DNA from: Microbacteriaceae bacterium UBA4731
GTDB lineage: Bacteria > Actinomycetota > Actinomycetes > Actinomycetales > Microbacteriaceae
Length of the DNA stretch: 6,707 nucleotides
Assembly (NCBI GenBank): GCA_002404115.1
Contig: DHJB01000063.1
Location: 1 to 6,707, forward strand
Reading direction: 5' to 3'
Shown here: positions 1 through 5,524 of the stretch, one piece after another
How the letters are laid out: every line of letters starts with the position of its first letter
How positions within the stretch are numbered: position 1 is the first letter of the stretch
Made by a program: the position numbers and the translations under genes
The notes under the pieces: generated by a model
The model's input: the letters and a program-made list of their open reading frames with translations, nothing else
What the model was told of the DNA's origin: nothing
Databases searched by the model: none

Positions 1-36
1 CCGCGAAACTGCAGTTGTGCGCGTTAAGAGCGCGTC

Positions 37-732
37 TTAGCGACCACTACTGCGGTTTCGCGTGAGAAAACGCGGGGACCAGCGCAGGCGCGTGAGCGCC
101 GCGAGGATCGCGGCGATGCCGAACATGAGCGCCACCGCGACCGCGCAATAGGCCGTGGTCTCTATCGGGCCGCTGACCTGCGCCGGGTCGAGGAAGAAGT
201 ACGGGTACCAGCCGACCACGGCGCCGCGGACCAGCGTGAACGCTCCCCACGCCAGGGGGTAGACGATGACCCAGCCGAGCGGCCGCCAGGACAGCCTGGC
301 CTTGCCGAAATCGAGGATCCAGTCCAGGAGCGCGAAGAGCGGGATCCAGAGATGCAACAGCTGGCTCGACCAGGGCACCTCGATCGTGTAGTCGCGGCTG
401 GACGACTGGATGACGATGGTGAGGAAGACGACCCCGGAGACGACCATGTAGCTCGTGACCAGCATCCGGGCCAGGTCGAGCCATGGCGGGTCGACCGGCT
501 GGCGGAAGGCGATGAACGCGGCCACGACGAACAGGACCACCGCGGCCATGGCGCTCTGCACCGTGAAGTAGCTGAAGAAGTTGCCGCTGAAGAAGGTCGT
601 GAACCCGAGCACGTAGTCGAAGTAGCCGACAAGGGCGGTGACGAGGAGCCCGGAAAGCAGGATCCGCCCGACCCCGAAGGCCCGGCGCGCCGTGAGTCTC
701 ATCCGGCTGGGGCCGAATGCTCTCCTGCGCAT
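37..732 (-). CDS. Pr6Pr family integral membrane protein
   Basis: This 231-residue hydrophobic protein has about six predicted membrane helices (roughly residues 22-42, 53-77, 90-110, 125-142, 150-170 and 192-214) and a basic, arginine-rich end on each side. The stretch NFFSYFTVQS (51-60), followed later by a histidine in helix 4 (H127), LLDW (135-138) and a Y-P pair in helix 5, matches the pattern of the Pr6Pr family (FAR-17a/AIG1-like). The bacterial members of that family have no established biochemical role. The start at 732 is the first ATG. An in-frame ATG ten codons later (702) is possible, but neither has a clear Shine-Dalgarno sequence. A TAGCGT element lies 6 bases before the ATG at 732, so the mRNA could be leaderless. 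The gene points the same way as the pucR gene behind it, with a gap of 111 bases. It has no obvious functional link to the amino acid cluster and may simply be a neighbour. Family assignment is fairly secure; function is unknown. Confidence 0.85.
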   Translation of the reverse strand: MRRRAFGPSRMRLTARRAFGVGRILLSGLLVTALVGYFDYVLGFTTFFSGNFFSYFTVQSAMAAVVLFVVAAFIAFRQPVDPPWLDLARMLVTSYMVVSGVVFLTIVIQSSSRDYTIEVPWSSQLLHLWIPLFALLDWILDFGKARLSWRPLGWVIVYPLAWGAFTLVRGAVVGWYPYFFLDPAQVSGPIETTAYCAVAVALMFGIAAILAALTRLRWSPRFLTRNRSSGR

Positions 733-745
733 ACCGCCACGCTAC
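720..745 (-). promoter_or_regulatory. possible -10 element and leaderless start of the Pr6Pr gene
   Basis: On the minus strand a TAGCGT hexamer (fits the TANNNT actinobacterial -10 pattern, positions 739-744) is followed by six bases and then the ATG at 732, which would place the transcription start at the A of the start codon. No convincing -35 hexamer is seen 17-19 bases upstream, and no purine-rich ribosome-binding site precedes the ATG. This is an inference from spacing only. Confidence 0.25.
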
Positions 746-808
746 GCCCACCGAGGTCCGAATGCTGGATATCCGGTCGGGTCGTCCCCTGCGCGAGTGA
801 GCATCTTC

Positions 809-822
809 GGCGGTAAACCGCC
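809..822 (-). terminator. short GC hairpin after the pucR stop codon
   Basis: GGCGG-TAAA-CCGCC forms a perfect five-pair stem with a four-base loop, about 21 bases beyond the TGA stop of the PucR gene (844-846). There is no T tract after it on the minus strand, so it is not a classical intrinsic terminator. Actinobacteria often use such U-less hairpins or Rho. The same GGCGGT word recurs in the inverse sense at 831-835, so alternative pairings exist. Confidence 0.3.
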
Positions 823-843
823 CACGGGAACCGCCAAAACTGC

Positions 844-2445
844 TCAGTCGAACTCGACCACCCGCAGGCTGAGCCACAGGGTCAGGGTGTCGTCCGAGTT
901 GTCCAGGTCGATTCCGAACAGCTCGTTCGCCCGATGCAGCCGATAACGCAGTGTGTTCTGGTGCACCGACAGCCGGGCGGCCGTCGTGGCCGAATCCCGG
1001 GAGCAATCCAGGTAGGTCAGCAGCGTTTTCGCGTACTCCGTCCCCGCCCGGGCGTCGAGCTCGAGCACACGCCTGGCCTGCTGGGAGAAGAGCCGCGGCG
1101 AGGCGCGCAAGACCTGCGCGAGCTCGAGCAGCGCCAATTGGCTTCCAGCATCGCGCGCGCTCGCCACCGGGCCGGACGCCGGCCGGTTGGCCAGGAGCAG
1201 CAGCACCAGGTCGGCGTCGTGCCGGGACCGGCCGACCTGCCCGATGGTCGTCACCGGCGACCCGACGGATGCCCGCACGGGTACCAGCAGGCCCGTCGCG
1301 GCGCGAGCCACCAGTCGTCGCGCCATCGCCTCGACGCCCGCGGGCTCCGCCCCGGCGGCTCCGGTGAAGAGCGCATACACGGTCGTCCCGATAACCACGC
1401 ACTCCGCCCCGTGCTGGTGGGACTGGCACGCGATCGCGATCAGATCCACCAGCCGGTTCAGCCGCACCTCATCGCCGTTTGGCGCGAATTCGGGCTGGAA
1501 TGCCAGCACGACGAACGGCCCGGAGGGGTCCACCCCGAGTTGACCGGCGACCAGGCGTGAATCCTCGGCACCCTCGAGCAGACGCCGCAGTAACTCGGCG
1601 CGCTGTTGCCGAGCCAGGTCGGCGGCGCTGCGCGCCCGAAGCAGGTGCAGGGCGGCGATGTCGGCCGCGCGTTCCAGGGCGCGTTCGGCATCCGGATCGA
1701 GCTCGCCCGTCGCATCGACCACCCAGATCGAGCCCAGGGCCTGCGTGCCGGCGCGCACGGCGACCGCGAGCCGGTCCAGCGCCGGCGGCACACCGCCCAG
1801 CCGACAAGCCCCGGCCGCCCGGAAGATGGAGGCGTACTGCTCGGCATTCTCCGGCAGGTAGGGAACCTGGCGGCCGAGGATGCCCTCCCGGCGGTCTTCG
1901 TCGATCGGCTGCCCTGGCAGGGTCGAATAGGCCAGGACGTGCTGCTGCAGGTCCTCGATCGCCGTGGCGCCGCCGATCATGGCCGCAATCGCATTCGCGA
2001 GCGCGAACAGGTCGCCGACCGGTGTGGCAGAGAGGGATTGGTCGGATTCGGCCGCCGTGGTGAGCGCCGAGTTGATCAGTGCATCCAGTTGTCGCCACTC
2101 GATCTCGTCGTCCACGATGAGCAGGGCGATGCCGGCGGCGTGCGCAACAGCCGCGAGGGTTTCGATGCTCAGCGACAATGACTTGACCACGACCGCGCCG
2201 AACCCCAGGCGTGCGGCGTCGCGGATGACATCCGCCGACTCCGGGGCCGCCGGGTGCAGCCCGATTCCCAGCAGGATGCCGCTACGCGGGCCGGTCGGCG
2301 GGGTCCACGGGTCGAAAAGGGTCGGACTCGTCAGGGGCAGCCGGAGCTGGGCAGGTCCGGACGCGAGTCGCAGCCCTGAGCCGTCGAGAATGTGTAAAAG
2401 CTCAGTGACGGTGAGGCCGTGCGGCTCGGCGGGAGATGCCATCAT
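844..2445 (-). CDS. PucR/CdaR family transcriptional regulator
   Basis: This is a cytoplasmic DNA-binding regulator of 533 residues, the usual length for full PucR proteins. Three regions are visible. The N-terminal PucR ligand-sensing domain spans about residues 11-130: LTVTELLHI, then a GILLGIGL strand, ADVIRDAARLGFGAVVVK and GIALLIVDDEIEWRQLDALI. A GAF-like/GGDEF-like middle region spans about 150-420 and includes LGSIWVVDATGELD at 237-250. The C-terminal PucR helix-turn-helix (HTH_30) spans about 470-530: LLTYLDCSRDSATTAARLSV, HQNTLRYRLHRANELFGIDL and DDTLTLWLSLRV. The reading frame stays open far upstream, opposite the GNAT gene, but PucR homology begins only a few residues after the MM at 2445/2442. 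ATG 2445 is preferred because a -10-like TACGGT lies 6 bases before it; 2442 and 2466 are alternatives. It is divergent from the acyltransferase-racemase-transporter run, so it is the likely local regulator and probably autoregulatory through the palindrome at 2464-2483. Family members control purine, GABA, proline and other amino acid catabolism. The effector here is unknown. Confidence 0.93.
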   Translation of the reverse strand: MMASPAEPHGLTVTELLHILDGSGLRLASGPAQLRLPLTSPTLFDPWTPPTGPRSGILLGIGLHPAAPESADVIRDAARLGFGAVVVKSLSLSIETLAAVAHAAGIALLIVDDEIEWRQLDALINSALTTAAESDQSLSATPVGDLFALANAIAAMIGGATAIEDLQQHVLAYSTLPGQPIDEDRREGILGRQVPYLPENAEQYASIFRAAGACRLGGVPPALDRLAVAVRAGTQALGSIWVVDATGELDPDAERALERAADIAALHLLRARSAADLARQQRAELLRRLLEGAEDSRLVAGQLGVDPSGPFVVLAFQPEFAPNGDEVRLNRLVDLIAIACQSHQHGAECVVIGTTVYALFTGAAGAEPAGVEAMARRLVARAATGLLVPVRASVGSPVTTIGQVGRSRHDADLVLLLLANRPASGPVASARDAGSQLALLELAQVLRASPRLFSQQARRVLELDARAGTEYAKTLLTYLDCSRDSATTAARLSVHQNTLRYRLHRANELFGIDLDNSDDTLTLWLSLRVVEFD

Positions 2446-2481
2446 CCGGCCACCGTACCCGGTCATTGTGCTGCACGACAA
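2446..2481 (-). promoter_or_regulatory. predicted pucR promoter, leaderless
   Basis: On the minus strand TTGTCG (2476-2481; four of six to TTGACA) and TACGGT (2452-2457; TANNNT type) are 18 bases apart. The -10 element ends 6 bases before ATG 2445, so transcription would start at the A of the start codon. This agrees with the absence of a good Shine-Dalgarno sequence. The -35 hexamer lies inside the palindrome at 2464-2483, a geometry that suits autorepression. It is a prediction from motifs only. Confidence 0.4.
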
Positions 2482-2483
2482 TG
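2464..2483. promoter_or_regulatory. 20-bp palindrome, probable PucR operator
   Basis: CATTGT-GC-TGCA-CG-ACAATG is a palindrome in which 16 of 20 positions are symmetric. The outer six bases on each side and the central TGCA are perfect; the two GC/CG dinucleotides between them break the symmetry. It lies between the divergent PucR and GNAT starts, 65 bases upstream of the GNAT ATG and 19 bases from the pucR ATG, and overlaps TTG-type -35 hexamers on both strands (TTGTCG on minus, TTGTGC at 2466-2471 on plus). Two-fold symmetric sites of this size suit a dimeric HTH regulator. That the divergent PucR protein binds it is inferred from position. Confidence 0.55.
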
Positions 2484-2495
2484 AATAACCAATTT
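2466..2495 (+). promoter_or_regulatory. possible promoter of the rightward operon
   Basis: TTGTGC (2466-2471) could serve as a -35 element, with a weak -10 such as CAATTT (2490-2495) 18 bases further on, in the only AT-rich stretch of the gap (roughly 2481-2500). Transcription would then begin near 2502 and give a leader of about 45 bases. The -10 match is poor, so an activator may be needed or the true promoter may differ. Confidence 0.22.
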
Positions 2496-2516
2496 CTTCA
2501 TGCTGGAGGCTGAAGA
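2495..2516. repeat. inverted repeat TCTTCA-N10-TGAAGA
   Basis: Perfect six-base arms at 2495-2500 and 2511-2516 flank a ten-base spacer that contains GGAGG (2505-2509). It could be a second protein-binding site, or in the RNA a weak AU-rich hairpin holding a purine-rich loop. No start codon lies at a usable distance after this GGAGG, so it is not an obvious ribosome-binding site for the GNAT gene. Six-base arms can also arise by chance. Confidence 0.28.
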
Positions 2517-2547
2517 TCAGTTCGAGGGTTGTGGTCACACTTGAGCG

Positions 2548-3420
2548 ATGCCGGTCAATCTCGAAGTCGAAGCCAGCCCGCTCGTCCGCCAGGCGCGGAG
2601 CGCCGCGGCGGGTGCGGCGAGCGCCGCCCGGGTGCGGATCGTCGACGAGGCGGACACGGACAGGCTCACGGACGTCGCGGCCCTGTTCGTCACGGTGTGG
2701 GGAACCTCGCAGCAGGGAGCCCCGATCCCCGCGGACGTCCTGCGGAGCATCAGCCACGCCGGGTGTATCGTGACCGCCGCCTACGCCGTGAACGGCGCGC
2801 TCTGCGGCGCGGCCGTGGCGATCGTCTCGCCCGAGAACGCCTCGATGTACTCGCTGATCGCCGGGGTGCTGCCGGATACCGCCGACTCCGGGGTTGGCTT
2901 CGCGCTCAAACAGCACCAGCGGGCCTGGGGCCTGGCGCGCGGGCTCGAGACGATGACCTGGACCTTCGACCCGCTGGTCAGCCGCAATGCGCGCTTCAAC
3001 CTGACGAAACTCGGGGCCCACGCCTCCGAATACCTGCAGGATTTCTACGGCCCGATGGAAGACGAGATCAACGCGGACGACGAGAGCGACCGGTTGGTCG
3101 CGGTGTGGCCGCTGACCAGCGAACGCACCGTGCGGTGCAGCGAGGGCTTCCCAGCGAGGGTAGAACTGCCCGACTTCGGGCTGGAAGACACCCTGACGCT
3201 CGGCCCGGACGGGAACCCTGCGCTCGTGCGGGCAGGCGGCTCGCTGTGGTGCCGGGCGCCCGGTGACATCGTCGCCCTGCGCGGCCAGGACTCGATCCAG
3301 GCCGCCGCGTGGCGAACAAGCCTGCGCAATATCTTTACCGACGCATTCGCCTCGGGGCACACCGCCCTCGGGGTCACCCGAACCGGCTGGTACCGGCTCG
3401 CACCAGGAGGTCAGCAATGA
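2548..3420 (+). CDS. COG3375-type GNAT acyltransferase, probable N-succinyltransferase of the NSAR pathway
   Basis: This 290-residue protein has a GNAT fold followed by a family-specific C-terminal part. VRIVDEADTDRL (29-40) begins the fold, MYSLIAGVLPDT (100-111) is the core strand, and SGVGFALKQHQRAWGLARG (114-132) is the acyl-CoA pyrophosphate loop and helix. The stretch WTFDPLVSRNARFNLTKLGA (138-157) with YGPM (167-170) and SDRLVAVWPL (180-189) is the hallmark of the uncharacterised COG3375 group. GNAT proteins of this sort are often encoded beside NSAR/OSBS enzymes. In Geobacillus kaustophilus the neighbouring GNAT protein transfers succinate from succinyl-CoA to the amino group of D-amino acids. 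A similar cytoplasmic role is inferred here, but the acyl donor and acceptor cannot be read from sequence. ATG 2548 is chosen because an in-frame TGA lies at 2542-2544; its ribosome-binding site is poor. It is the first gene of the rightward run, and its stop overlaps the next start by four bases (ATGA). Confidence 0.88.
   Translation: MPVNLEVEASPLVRQARSAAAGAASAARVRIVDEADTDRLTDVAALFVTVWGTSQQGAPIPADVLRSISHAGCIVTAAYAVNGALCGAAVAIVSPENASMYSLIAGVLPDTADSGVGFALKQHQRAWGLARGLETMTWTFDPLVSRNARFNLTKLGAHASEYLQDFYGPMEDEINADDESDRLVAVWPLTSERTVRCSEGFPARVELPDFGLEDTLTLGPDGNPALVRAGGSLWCRAPGDIVALRGQDSIQAAAWRTSLRNIFTDAFASGHTALGVTRTGWYRLAPGGQQ
3405..3410 (+). promoter_or_regulatory. strong ribosome-binding site for the NSAR/OSBS gene
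   Basis: AGGAGG, identical to the core Shine-Dalgarno sequence, lies six bases before ATG 3417. It fixes this start over the in-frame upstream ATG at 3309, which lies deep inside the GNAT gene. Confidence 0.85.
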
Positions 3421-4526
3421 AAATCGAGAACATCGAACTGCGGCGGGTCACCGTGCCGCTGGTGAGCCCGTTCCGCACGTCCTTCGGCACGGCCACCGAG
3501 CGGGAGACGACGCTCGTGCGGGTGACCACCGCGAATGCGGAGGGCTGGGCAGAGTGCGCCGCCGAACCTGACCCCCTCTACAGCTCAGAGTTCCTCGACG
3601 GCGGCGACCTCGTCATCCGTGACCACCTGATCCCGAGACTGCAGGCACTGGGCGACCGCCTCAGCGCCGAACACGTGGCCACCGCGCTGGCGCCCGTGAA
3701 GGGGCATCCGATGTCCAAGGCGGTGCTCGAGACGGCCATTCTCGACGCTCAGCTCAAGGAAACCGGGGTGTCCTTCGGCGGCTACCTCGGCGCGGTGCAC
3801 GAGACGGTGCCGGCGGGAGTCTCGGTAGGAATCATGGACTCGCTCGACGAACTGCTCGACGCGGTCGGCGGCTACCTTGCCGAGGGGTACCTGCGCATCA
3901 AACTGAAAATCGAACCCGGCTGGGACCTGGTCCCTGTGCGCGCCGTGCGGGAGCGGTTCGGCGACGACATCCTGCTGCAGGTCGACGCCAACACCGCATA
4001 CTCGCTCGCGGATGCCCGACATCTTGCCCGGCTGGACCCCTTCGACCTCCTCCTGATGGAGCAGCCGCTGGCCGAAGATGACATCCTCGGCCACGCGGCC
4101 CTCGCGAAGCTGATCAAGACCCCGATCTGCCTCGACGAGTCGATCGAGTCCGCGCGCGACGCCGCCGCCGCGATCACGCTCGGCGCCTGCAGCATCATCA
4201 ACGTCAAACCCGCCCGCGTCGGCGGCTACCTGGAGGCCCGGCGCATCCACGACGTCGCCGCCGCGCACGGCGTGCCGGTCTGGTGCGGCGGCATGCTCGA
4301 AACCGGCATCGGGCGGGCCGCGAACGTCGCGCTCGCCGGACTGCCCAACTTCGTCCTCCCCGGCGATACCTCGGCCTCGAACCGTTACTACTCGCAGGAC
4401 CTGACCGCGCCGTTCGTCCTCGCGAATGGTCATCTGCGGCTGCCCACCGGCCCCGGCATCGGAGTCGAGGTCCTGCCGGACGTCCTGGCCGAGGTCACCA
4501 CCGCCACGACAGACATCCGCTTCTAG
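3417..4526 (+). CDS. N-succinylamino acid racemase / o-succinylbenzoate synthase family enzyme
   Basis: The 369-residue length is almost that of the Amycolatopsis NSAR/OSBS enzyme. The enolase-superfamily capping domain covers about residues 1-125 and a (beta/alpha)7-beta barrel follows. All catalytic landmarks are present: the KLK pair with K164, metal ligands D190 (DANTAY), E215 (MEQP) and D240 (LDES), and the opposite acid/base K264 (NVKPARVGG). They sit one residue after the Amycolatopsis K163, D189, E214, D239 and K263. GGMLETGIGRAAN (291-303) and LPGDTSASNRYY (314-325) are typical of the NSAR/OSBS branch rather than dipeptide epimerases or muconate cycloisomerases. R267 corresponds to the second-shell arginine R266 linked to NSAR activity. 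The expected reaction is Mg2+-dependent racemisation of N-succinylamino acids; many members can also make o-succinylbenzoate for menaquinone. Overlap with the GNAT gene, an amino acid importer downstream and no men genes favour the amino acid role. The start is set by AGGAGG at 3405-3410. Confidence 0.9.
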   Translation: MKIENIELRRVTVPLVSPFRTSFGTATERETTLVRVTTANAEGWAECAAEPDPLYSSEFLDGGDLVIRDHLIPRLQALGDRLSAEHVATALAPVKGHPMSKAVLETAILDAQLKETGVSFGGYLGAVHETVPAGVSVGIMDSLDELLDAVGGYLAEGYLRIKLKIEPGWDLVPVRAVRERFGDDILLQVDANTAYSLADARHLARLDPFDLLLMEQPLAEDDILGHAALAKLIKTPICLDESIESARDAAAAITLGACSIINVKPARVGGYLEARRIHDVAAAHGVPVWCGGMLETGIGRAANVALAGLPNFVLPGDTSASNRYYSQDLTAPFVLANGHLRLPTGPGIGVEVLPDVLAEVTTATTDIRF

Positions 4527-4576
4527 CTCTGCCAAACCCCGCCCTGTCCCGCCACAGCCCGAGTTAACCCCCTTCT

Positions 4577-4582
4577 GGAGAG
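4577..4582 (+). promoter_or_regulatory. ribosome-binding site for the binding-protein gene
   Basis: GGAGAG ends five bases before ATG 4588 (GGAG ends seven before). It selects this start over upstream in-frame starts inside the racemase gene and places a lipoprotein signal directly at the N terminus. Confidence 0.65.
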
Positions 4583-4587
4583 CACGC

Positions 4588-5520
4588 ATGATCACTGAAA
4601 AACGCACCGGCCACACCTGGCTCCTGACGGCATCGATCGGGATCGCGGCTACGCTCGTGCTCTCCGCCTGCTCGTCCGCAGGCACGGCGTCGCCGTCCGC
4701 GAAGGCGCCGTCCGCCGCCAACGTCGACAAGGCCGCCGCGGCGGCGCTTCCGGCGAAGTACAGGGAAGCCGGGCTGATCAAGGTTGCCTCCGACATCCCG
4801 TTCCCGCCGATGGAGATGTTCGACGAGAACCAGAAACTCACCGGTTTCGACTACGACCTTGCCCAGGCGATCGGCGGAAAGCTCGGTGTCACCCTTGAGC
4901 TGCAGACCCAGGCGTTCGACAGCATCATCCCCTCCCTGCAGTCCGGCAAACACGATGTGATCATGTCGGGCATGAACGACACCCCCGAACGCCAGAAGAC
5001 GGTCGATTTCGTCGACTACTTCCACGCCGGATTCTCGATCCTCGTCCCCGCCGGGAACCCCGGCAAGATCACGACCGTGCTCGACCTGTGCGGCCAGGAC
5101 GTCGTGGTGCAGAAGGCGACCGTGCAGGCCGAGATCCTGCACGGCTACGACGACAAGTGCACGGCGGCCGGGTCAGGCCCGATGAAGATCTCCGAGCTGC
5201 CGCTCGAAACCGACGTGCAAACTGCTGTCCGCGCCGGCAAGGCCGTGGCGGATGTCGTCGACTCGGCCGTCGCCTCCTACGCCGCGCAGACCGCCGGCGA
5301 CGGCAAACTGTTCGAGGTCGTCCGCGACCCGGCCAACCCGGCCGGCTACAACCCCGTGTACACCGGGATCGGCGTGCTCCAGAAAGACTCCGCGCTGAGC
5401 AAGGCGCTGCTGCTCGCCCTGCAGTCGGTCGTCGCCGACGGGTCGTACGCCGAGATCCTGAAGAAGTACAACATGAGCGACTACGCCGTTGACGCGGCCG
5501 GTATCAACCTCGGGTCGTGA
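4588..5520 (+). CDS. polar amino acid ABC transporter substrate-binding lipoprotein (SBP_bac_3)
   Basis: This 310-residue exported lipoprotein captures the solute for the permease encoded next. The N terminus has a positive start (K5, R6), a hydrophobic core (11-25) and a lipobox LSAC with C28 as the lipid-modified cysteine. A Ser/Ala/Lys-rich linker follows to about residue 55. The family 3 binding domain runs from IKVASDIPFPPMEMFDENQ (64-82) through LTGFDYDLAQAIGGKLGV (84-101) to the end. DTPERQKTVDFVDYF (131-145) contains R134, the position that binds the ligand carboxylate in family 3 proteins such as HisJ, so an alpha-amino acid or a close derivative is the likely ligand. D225 in the VVDSAVASYAAQ segment is a candidate for the amino-group contact. 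C168 and C191 are the only other cysteines and may form a disulfide. The gene lies 61 bases after the racemase gene and 4 bases before the permease. Exact specificity, including D- versus L-forms, cannot be told from sequence. Confidence 0.92.
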   Translation: MITEKRTGHTWLLTASIGIAATLVLSACSSAGTASPSAKAPSAANVDKAAAAALPAKYREAGLIKVASDIPFPPMEMFDENQKLTGFDYDLAQAIGGKLGVTLELQTQAFDSIIPSLQSGKHDVIMSGMNDTPERQKTVDFVDYFHAGFSILVPAGNPGKITTVLDLCGQDVVVQKATVQAEILHGYDDKCTAAGSGPMKISELPLETDVQTAVRAGKAVADVVDSAVASYAAQTAGDGKLFEVVRDPANPAGYNPVYTGIGVLQKDSALSKALLLALQSVVADGSYAEILKKYNMSDYAVDAAGINLGS

Positions 5521-5524
5521 CCGG

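Noticed and set aside
25..39. TAAGA-GCGCG-TCTTA inverted repeat at the end of the Pr6Pr gene, considered as a terminator
   Set aside because: The stem is only five mostly A-T pairs, includes the stop codon and has no following T tract.
47..1429. Long leftward frame of 460 codons across the Pr6Pr and pucR genes
   Set aside because: It is a shadow frame with low-complexity Arg/Gly/Ala/Pro sequence and overlaps two genes with clear family motifs.
2530..2539. TGTG-GT-CACA palindrome just before the GNAT start, considered as an operator
   Set aside because: Four-base arms are expected by chance, and a much stronger palindrome is close by.
3309..3416. Extended start for the racemase gene at ATG 3309
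   Set aside because: The extra 36 residues are Arg-rich out-of-frame GNAT sequence; AGGAGG is perfectly placed for ATG 3417 and the family begins at MKIENIEL.
2446..3417. Open reading frame of the PucR gene continuing 324 codons upstream, opposite the GNAT gene
   Set aside because: The PucR homology starts right after 2445, while the upstream part is the mirror of GNAT codons in GC-rich DNA, with Arg/Gly/Pro-rich sequence and no recognisable domain. The strong GNAT family motifs lie on the other strand.
3417..4526. Assignment of the enolase member as a dedicated menaquinone enzyme MenC
   Set aside because: No other menaquinone genes are present, and the partner genes are an acyltransferase and an amino acid importer. 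Dual function cannot be excluded, so the family-level name was kept.
3585..4841. Leftward frame of 418 codons opposite the racemase and binding-protein genes
   Set aside because: It lies antisense to two well-supported genes and has no recognisable domain; it is explained by GC-rich third-position bias.
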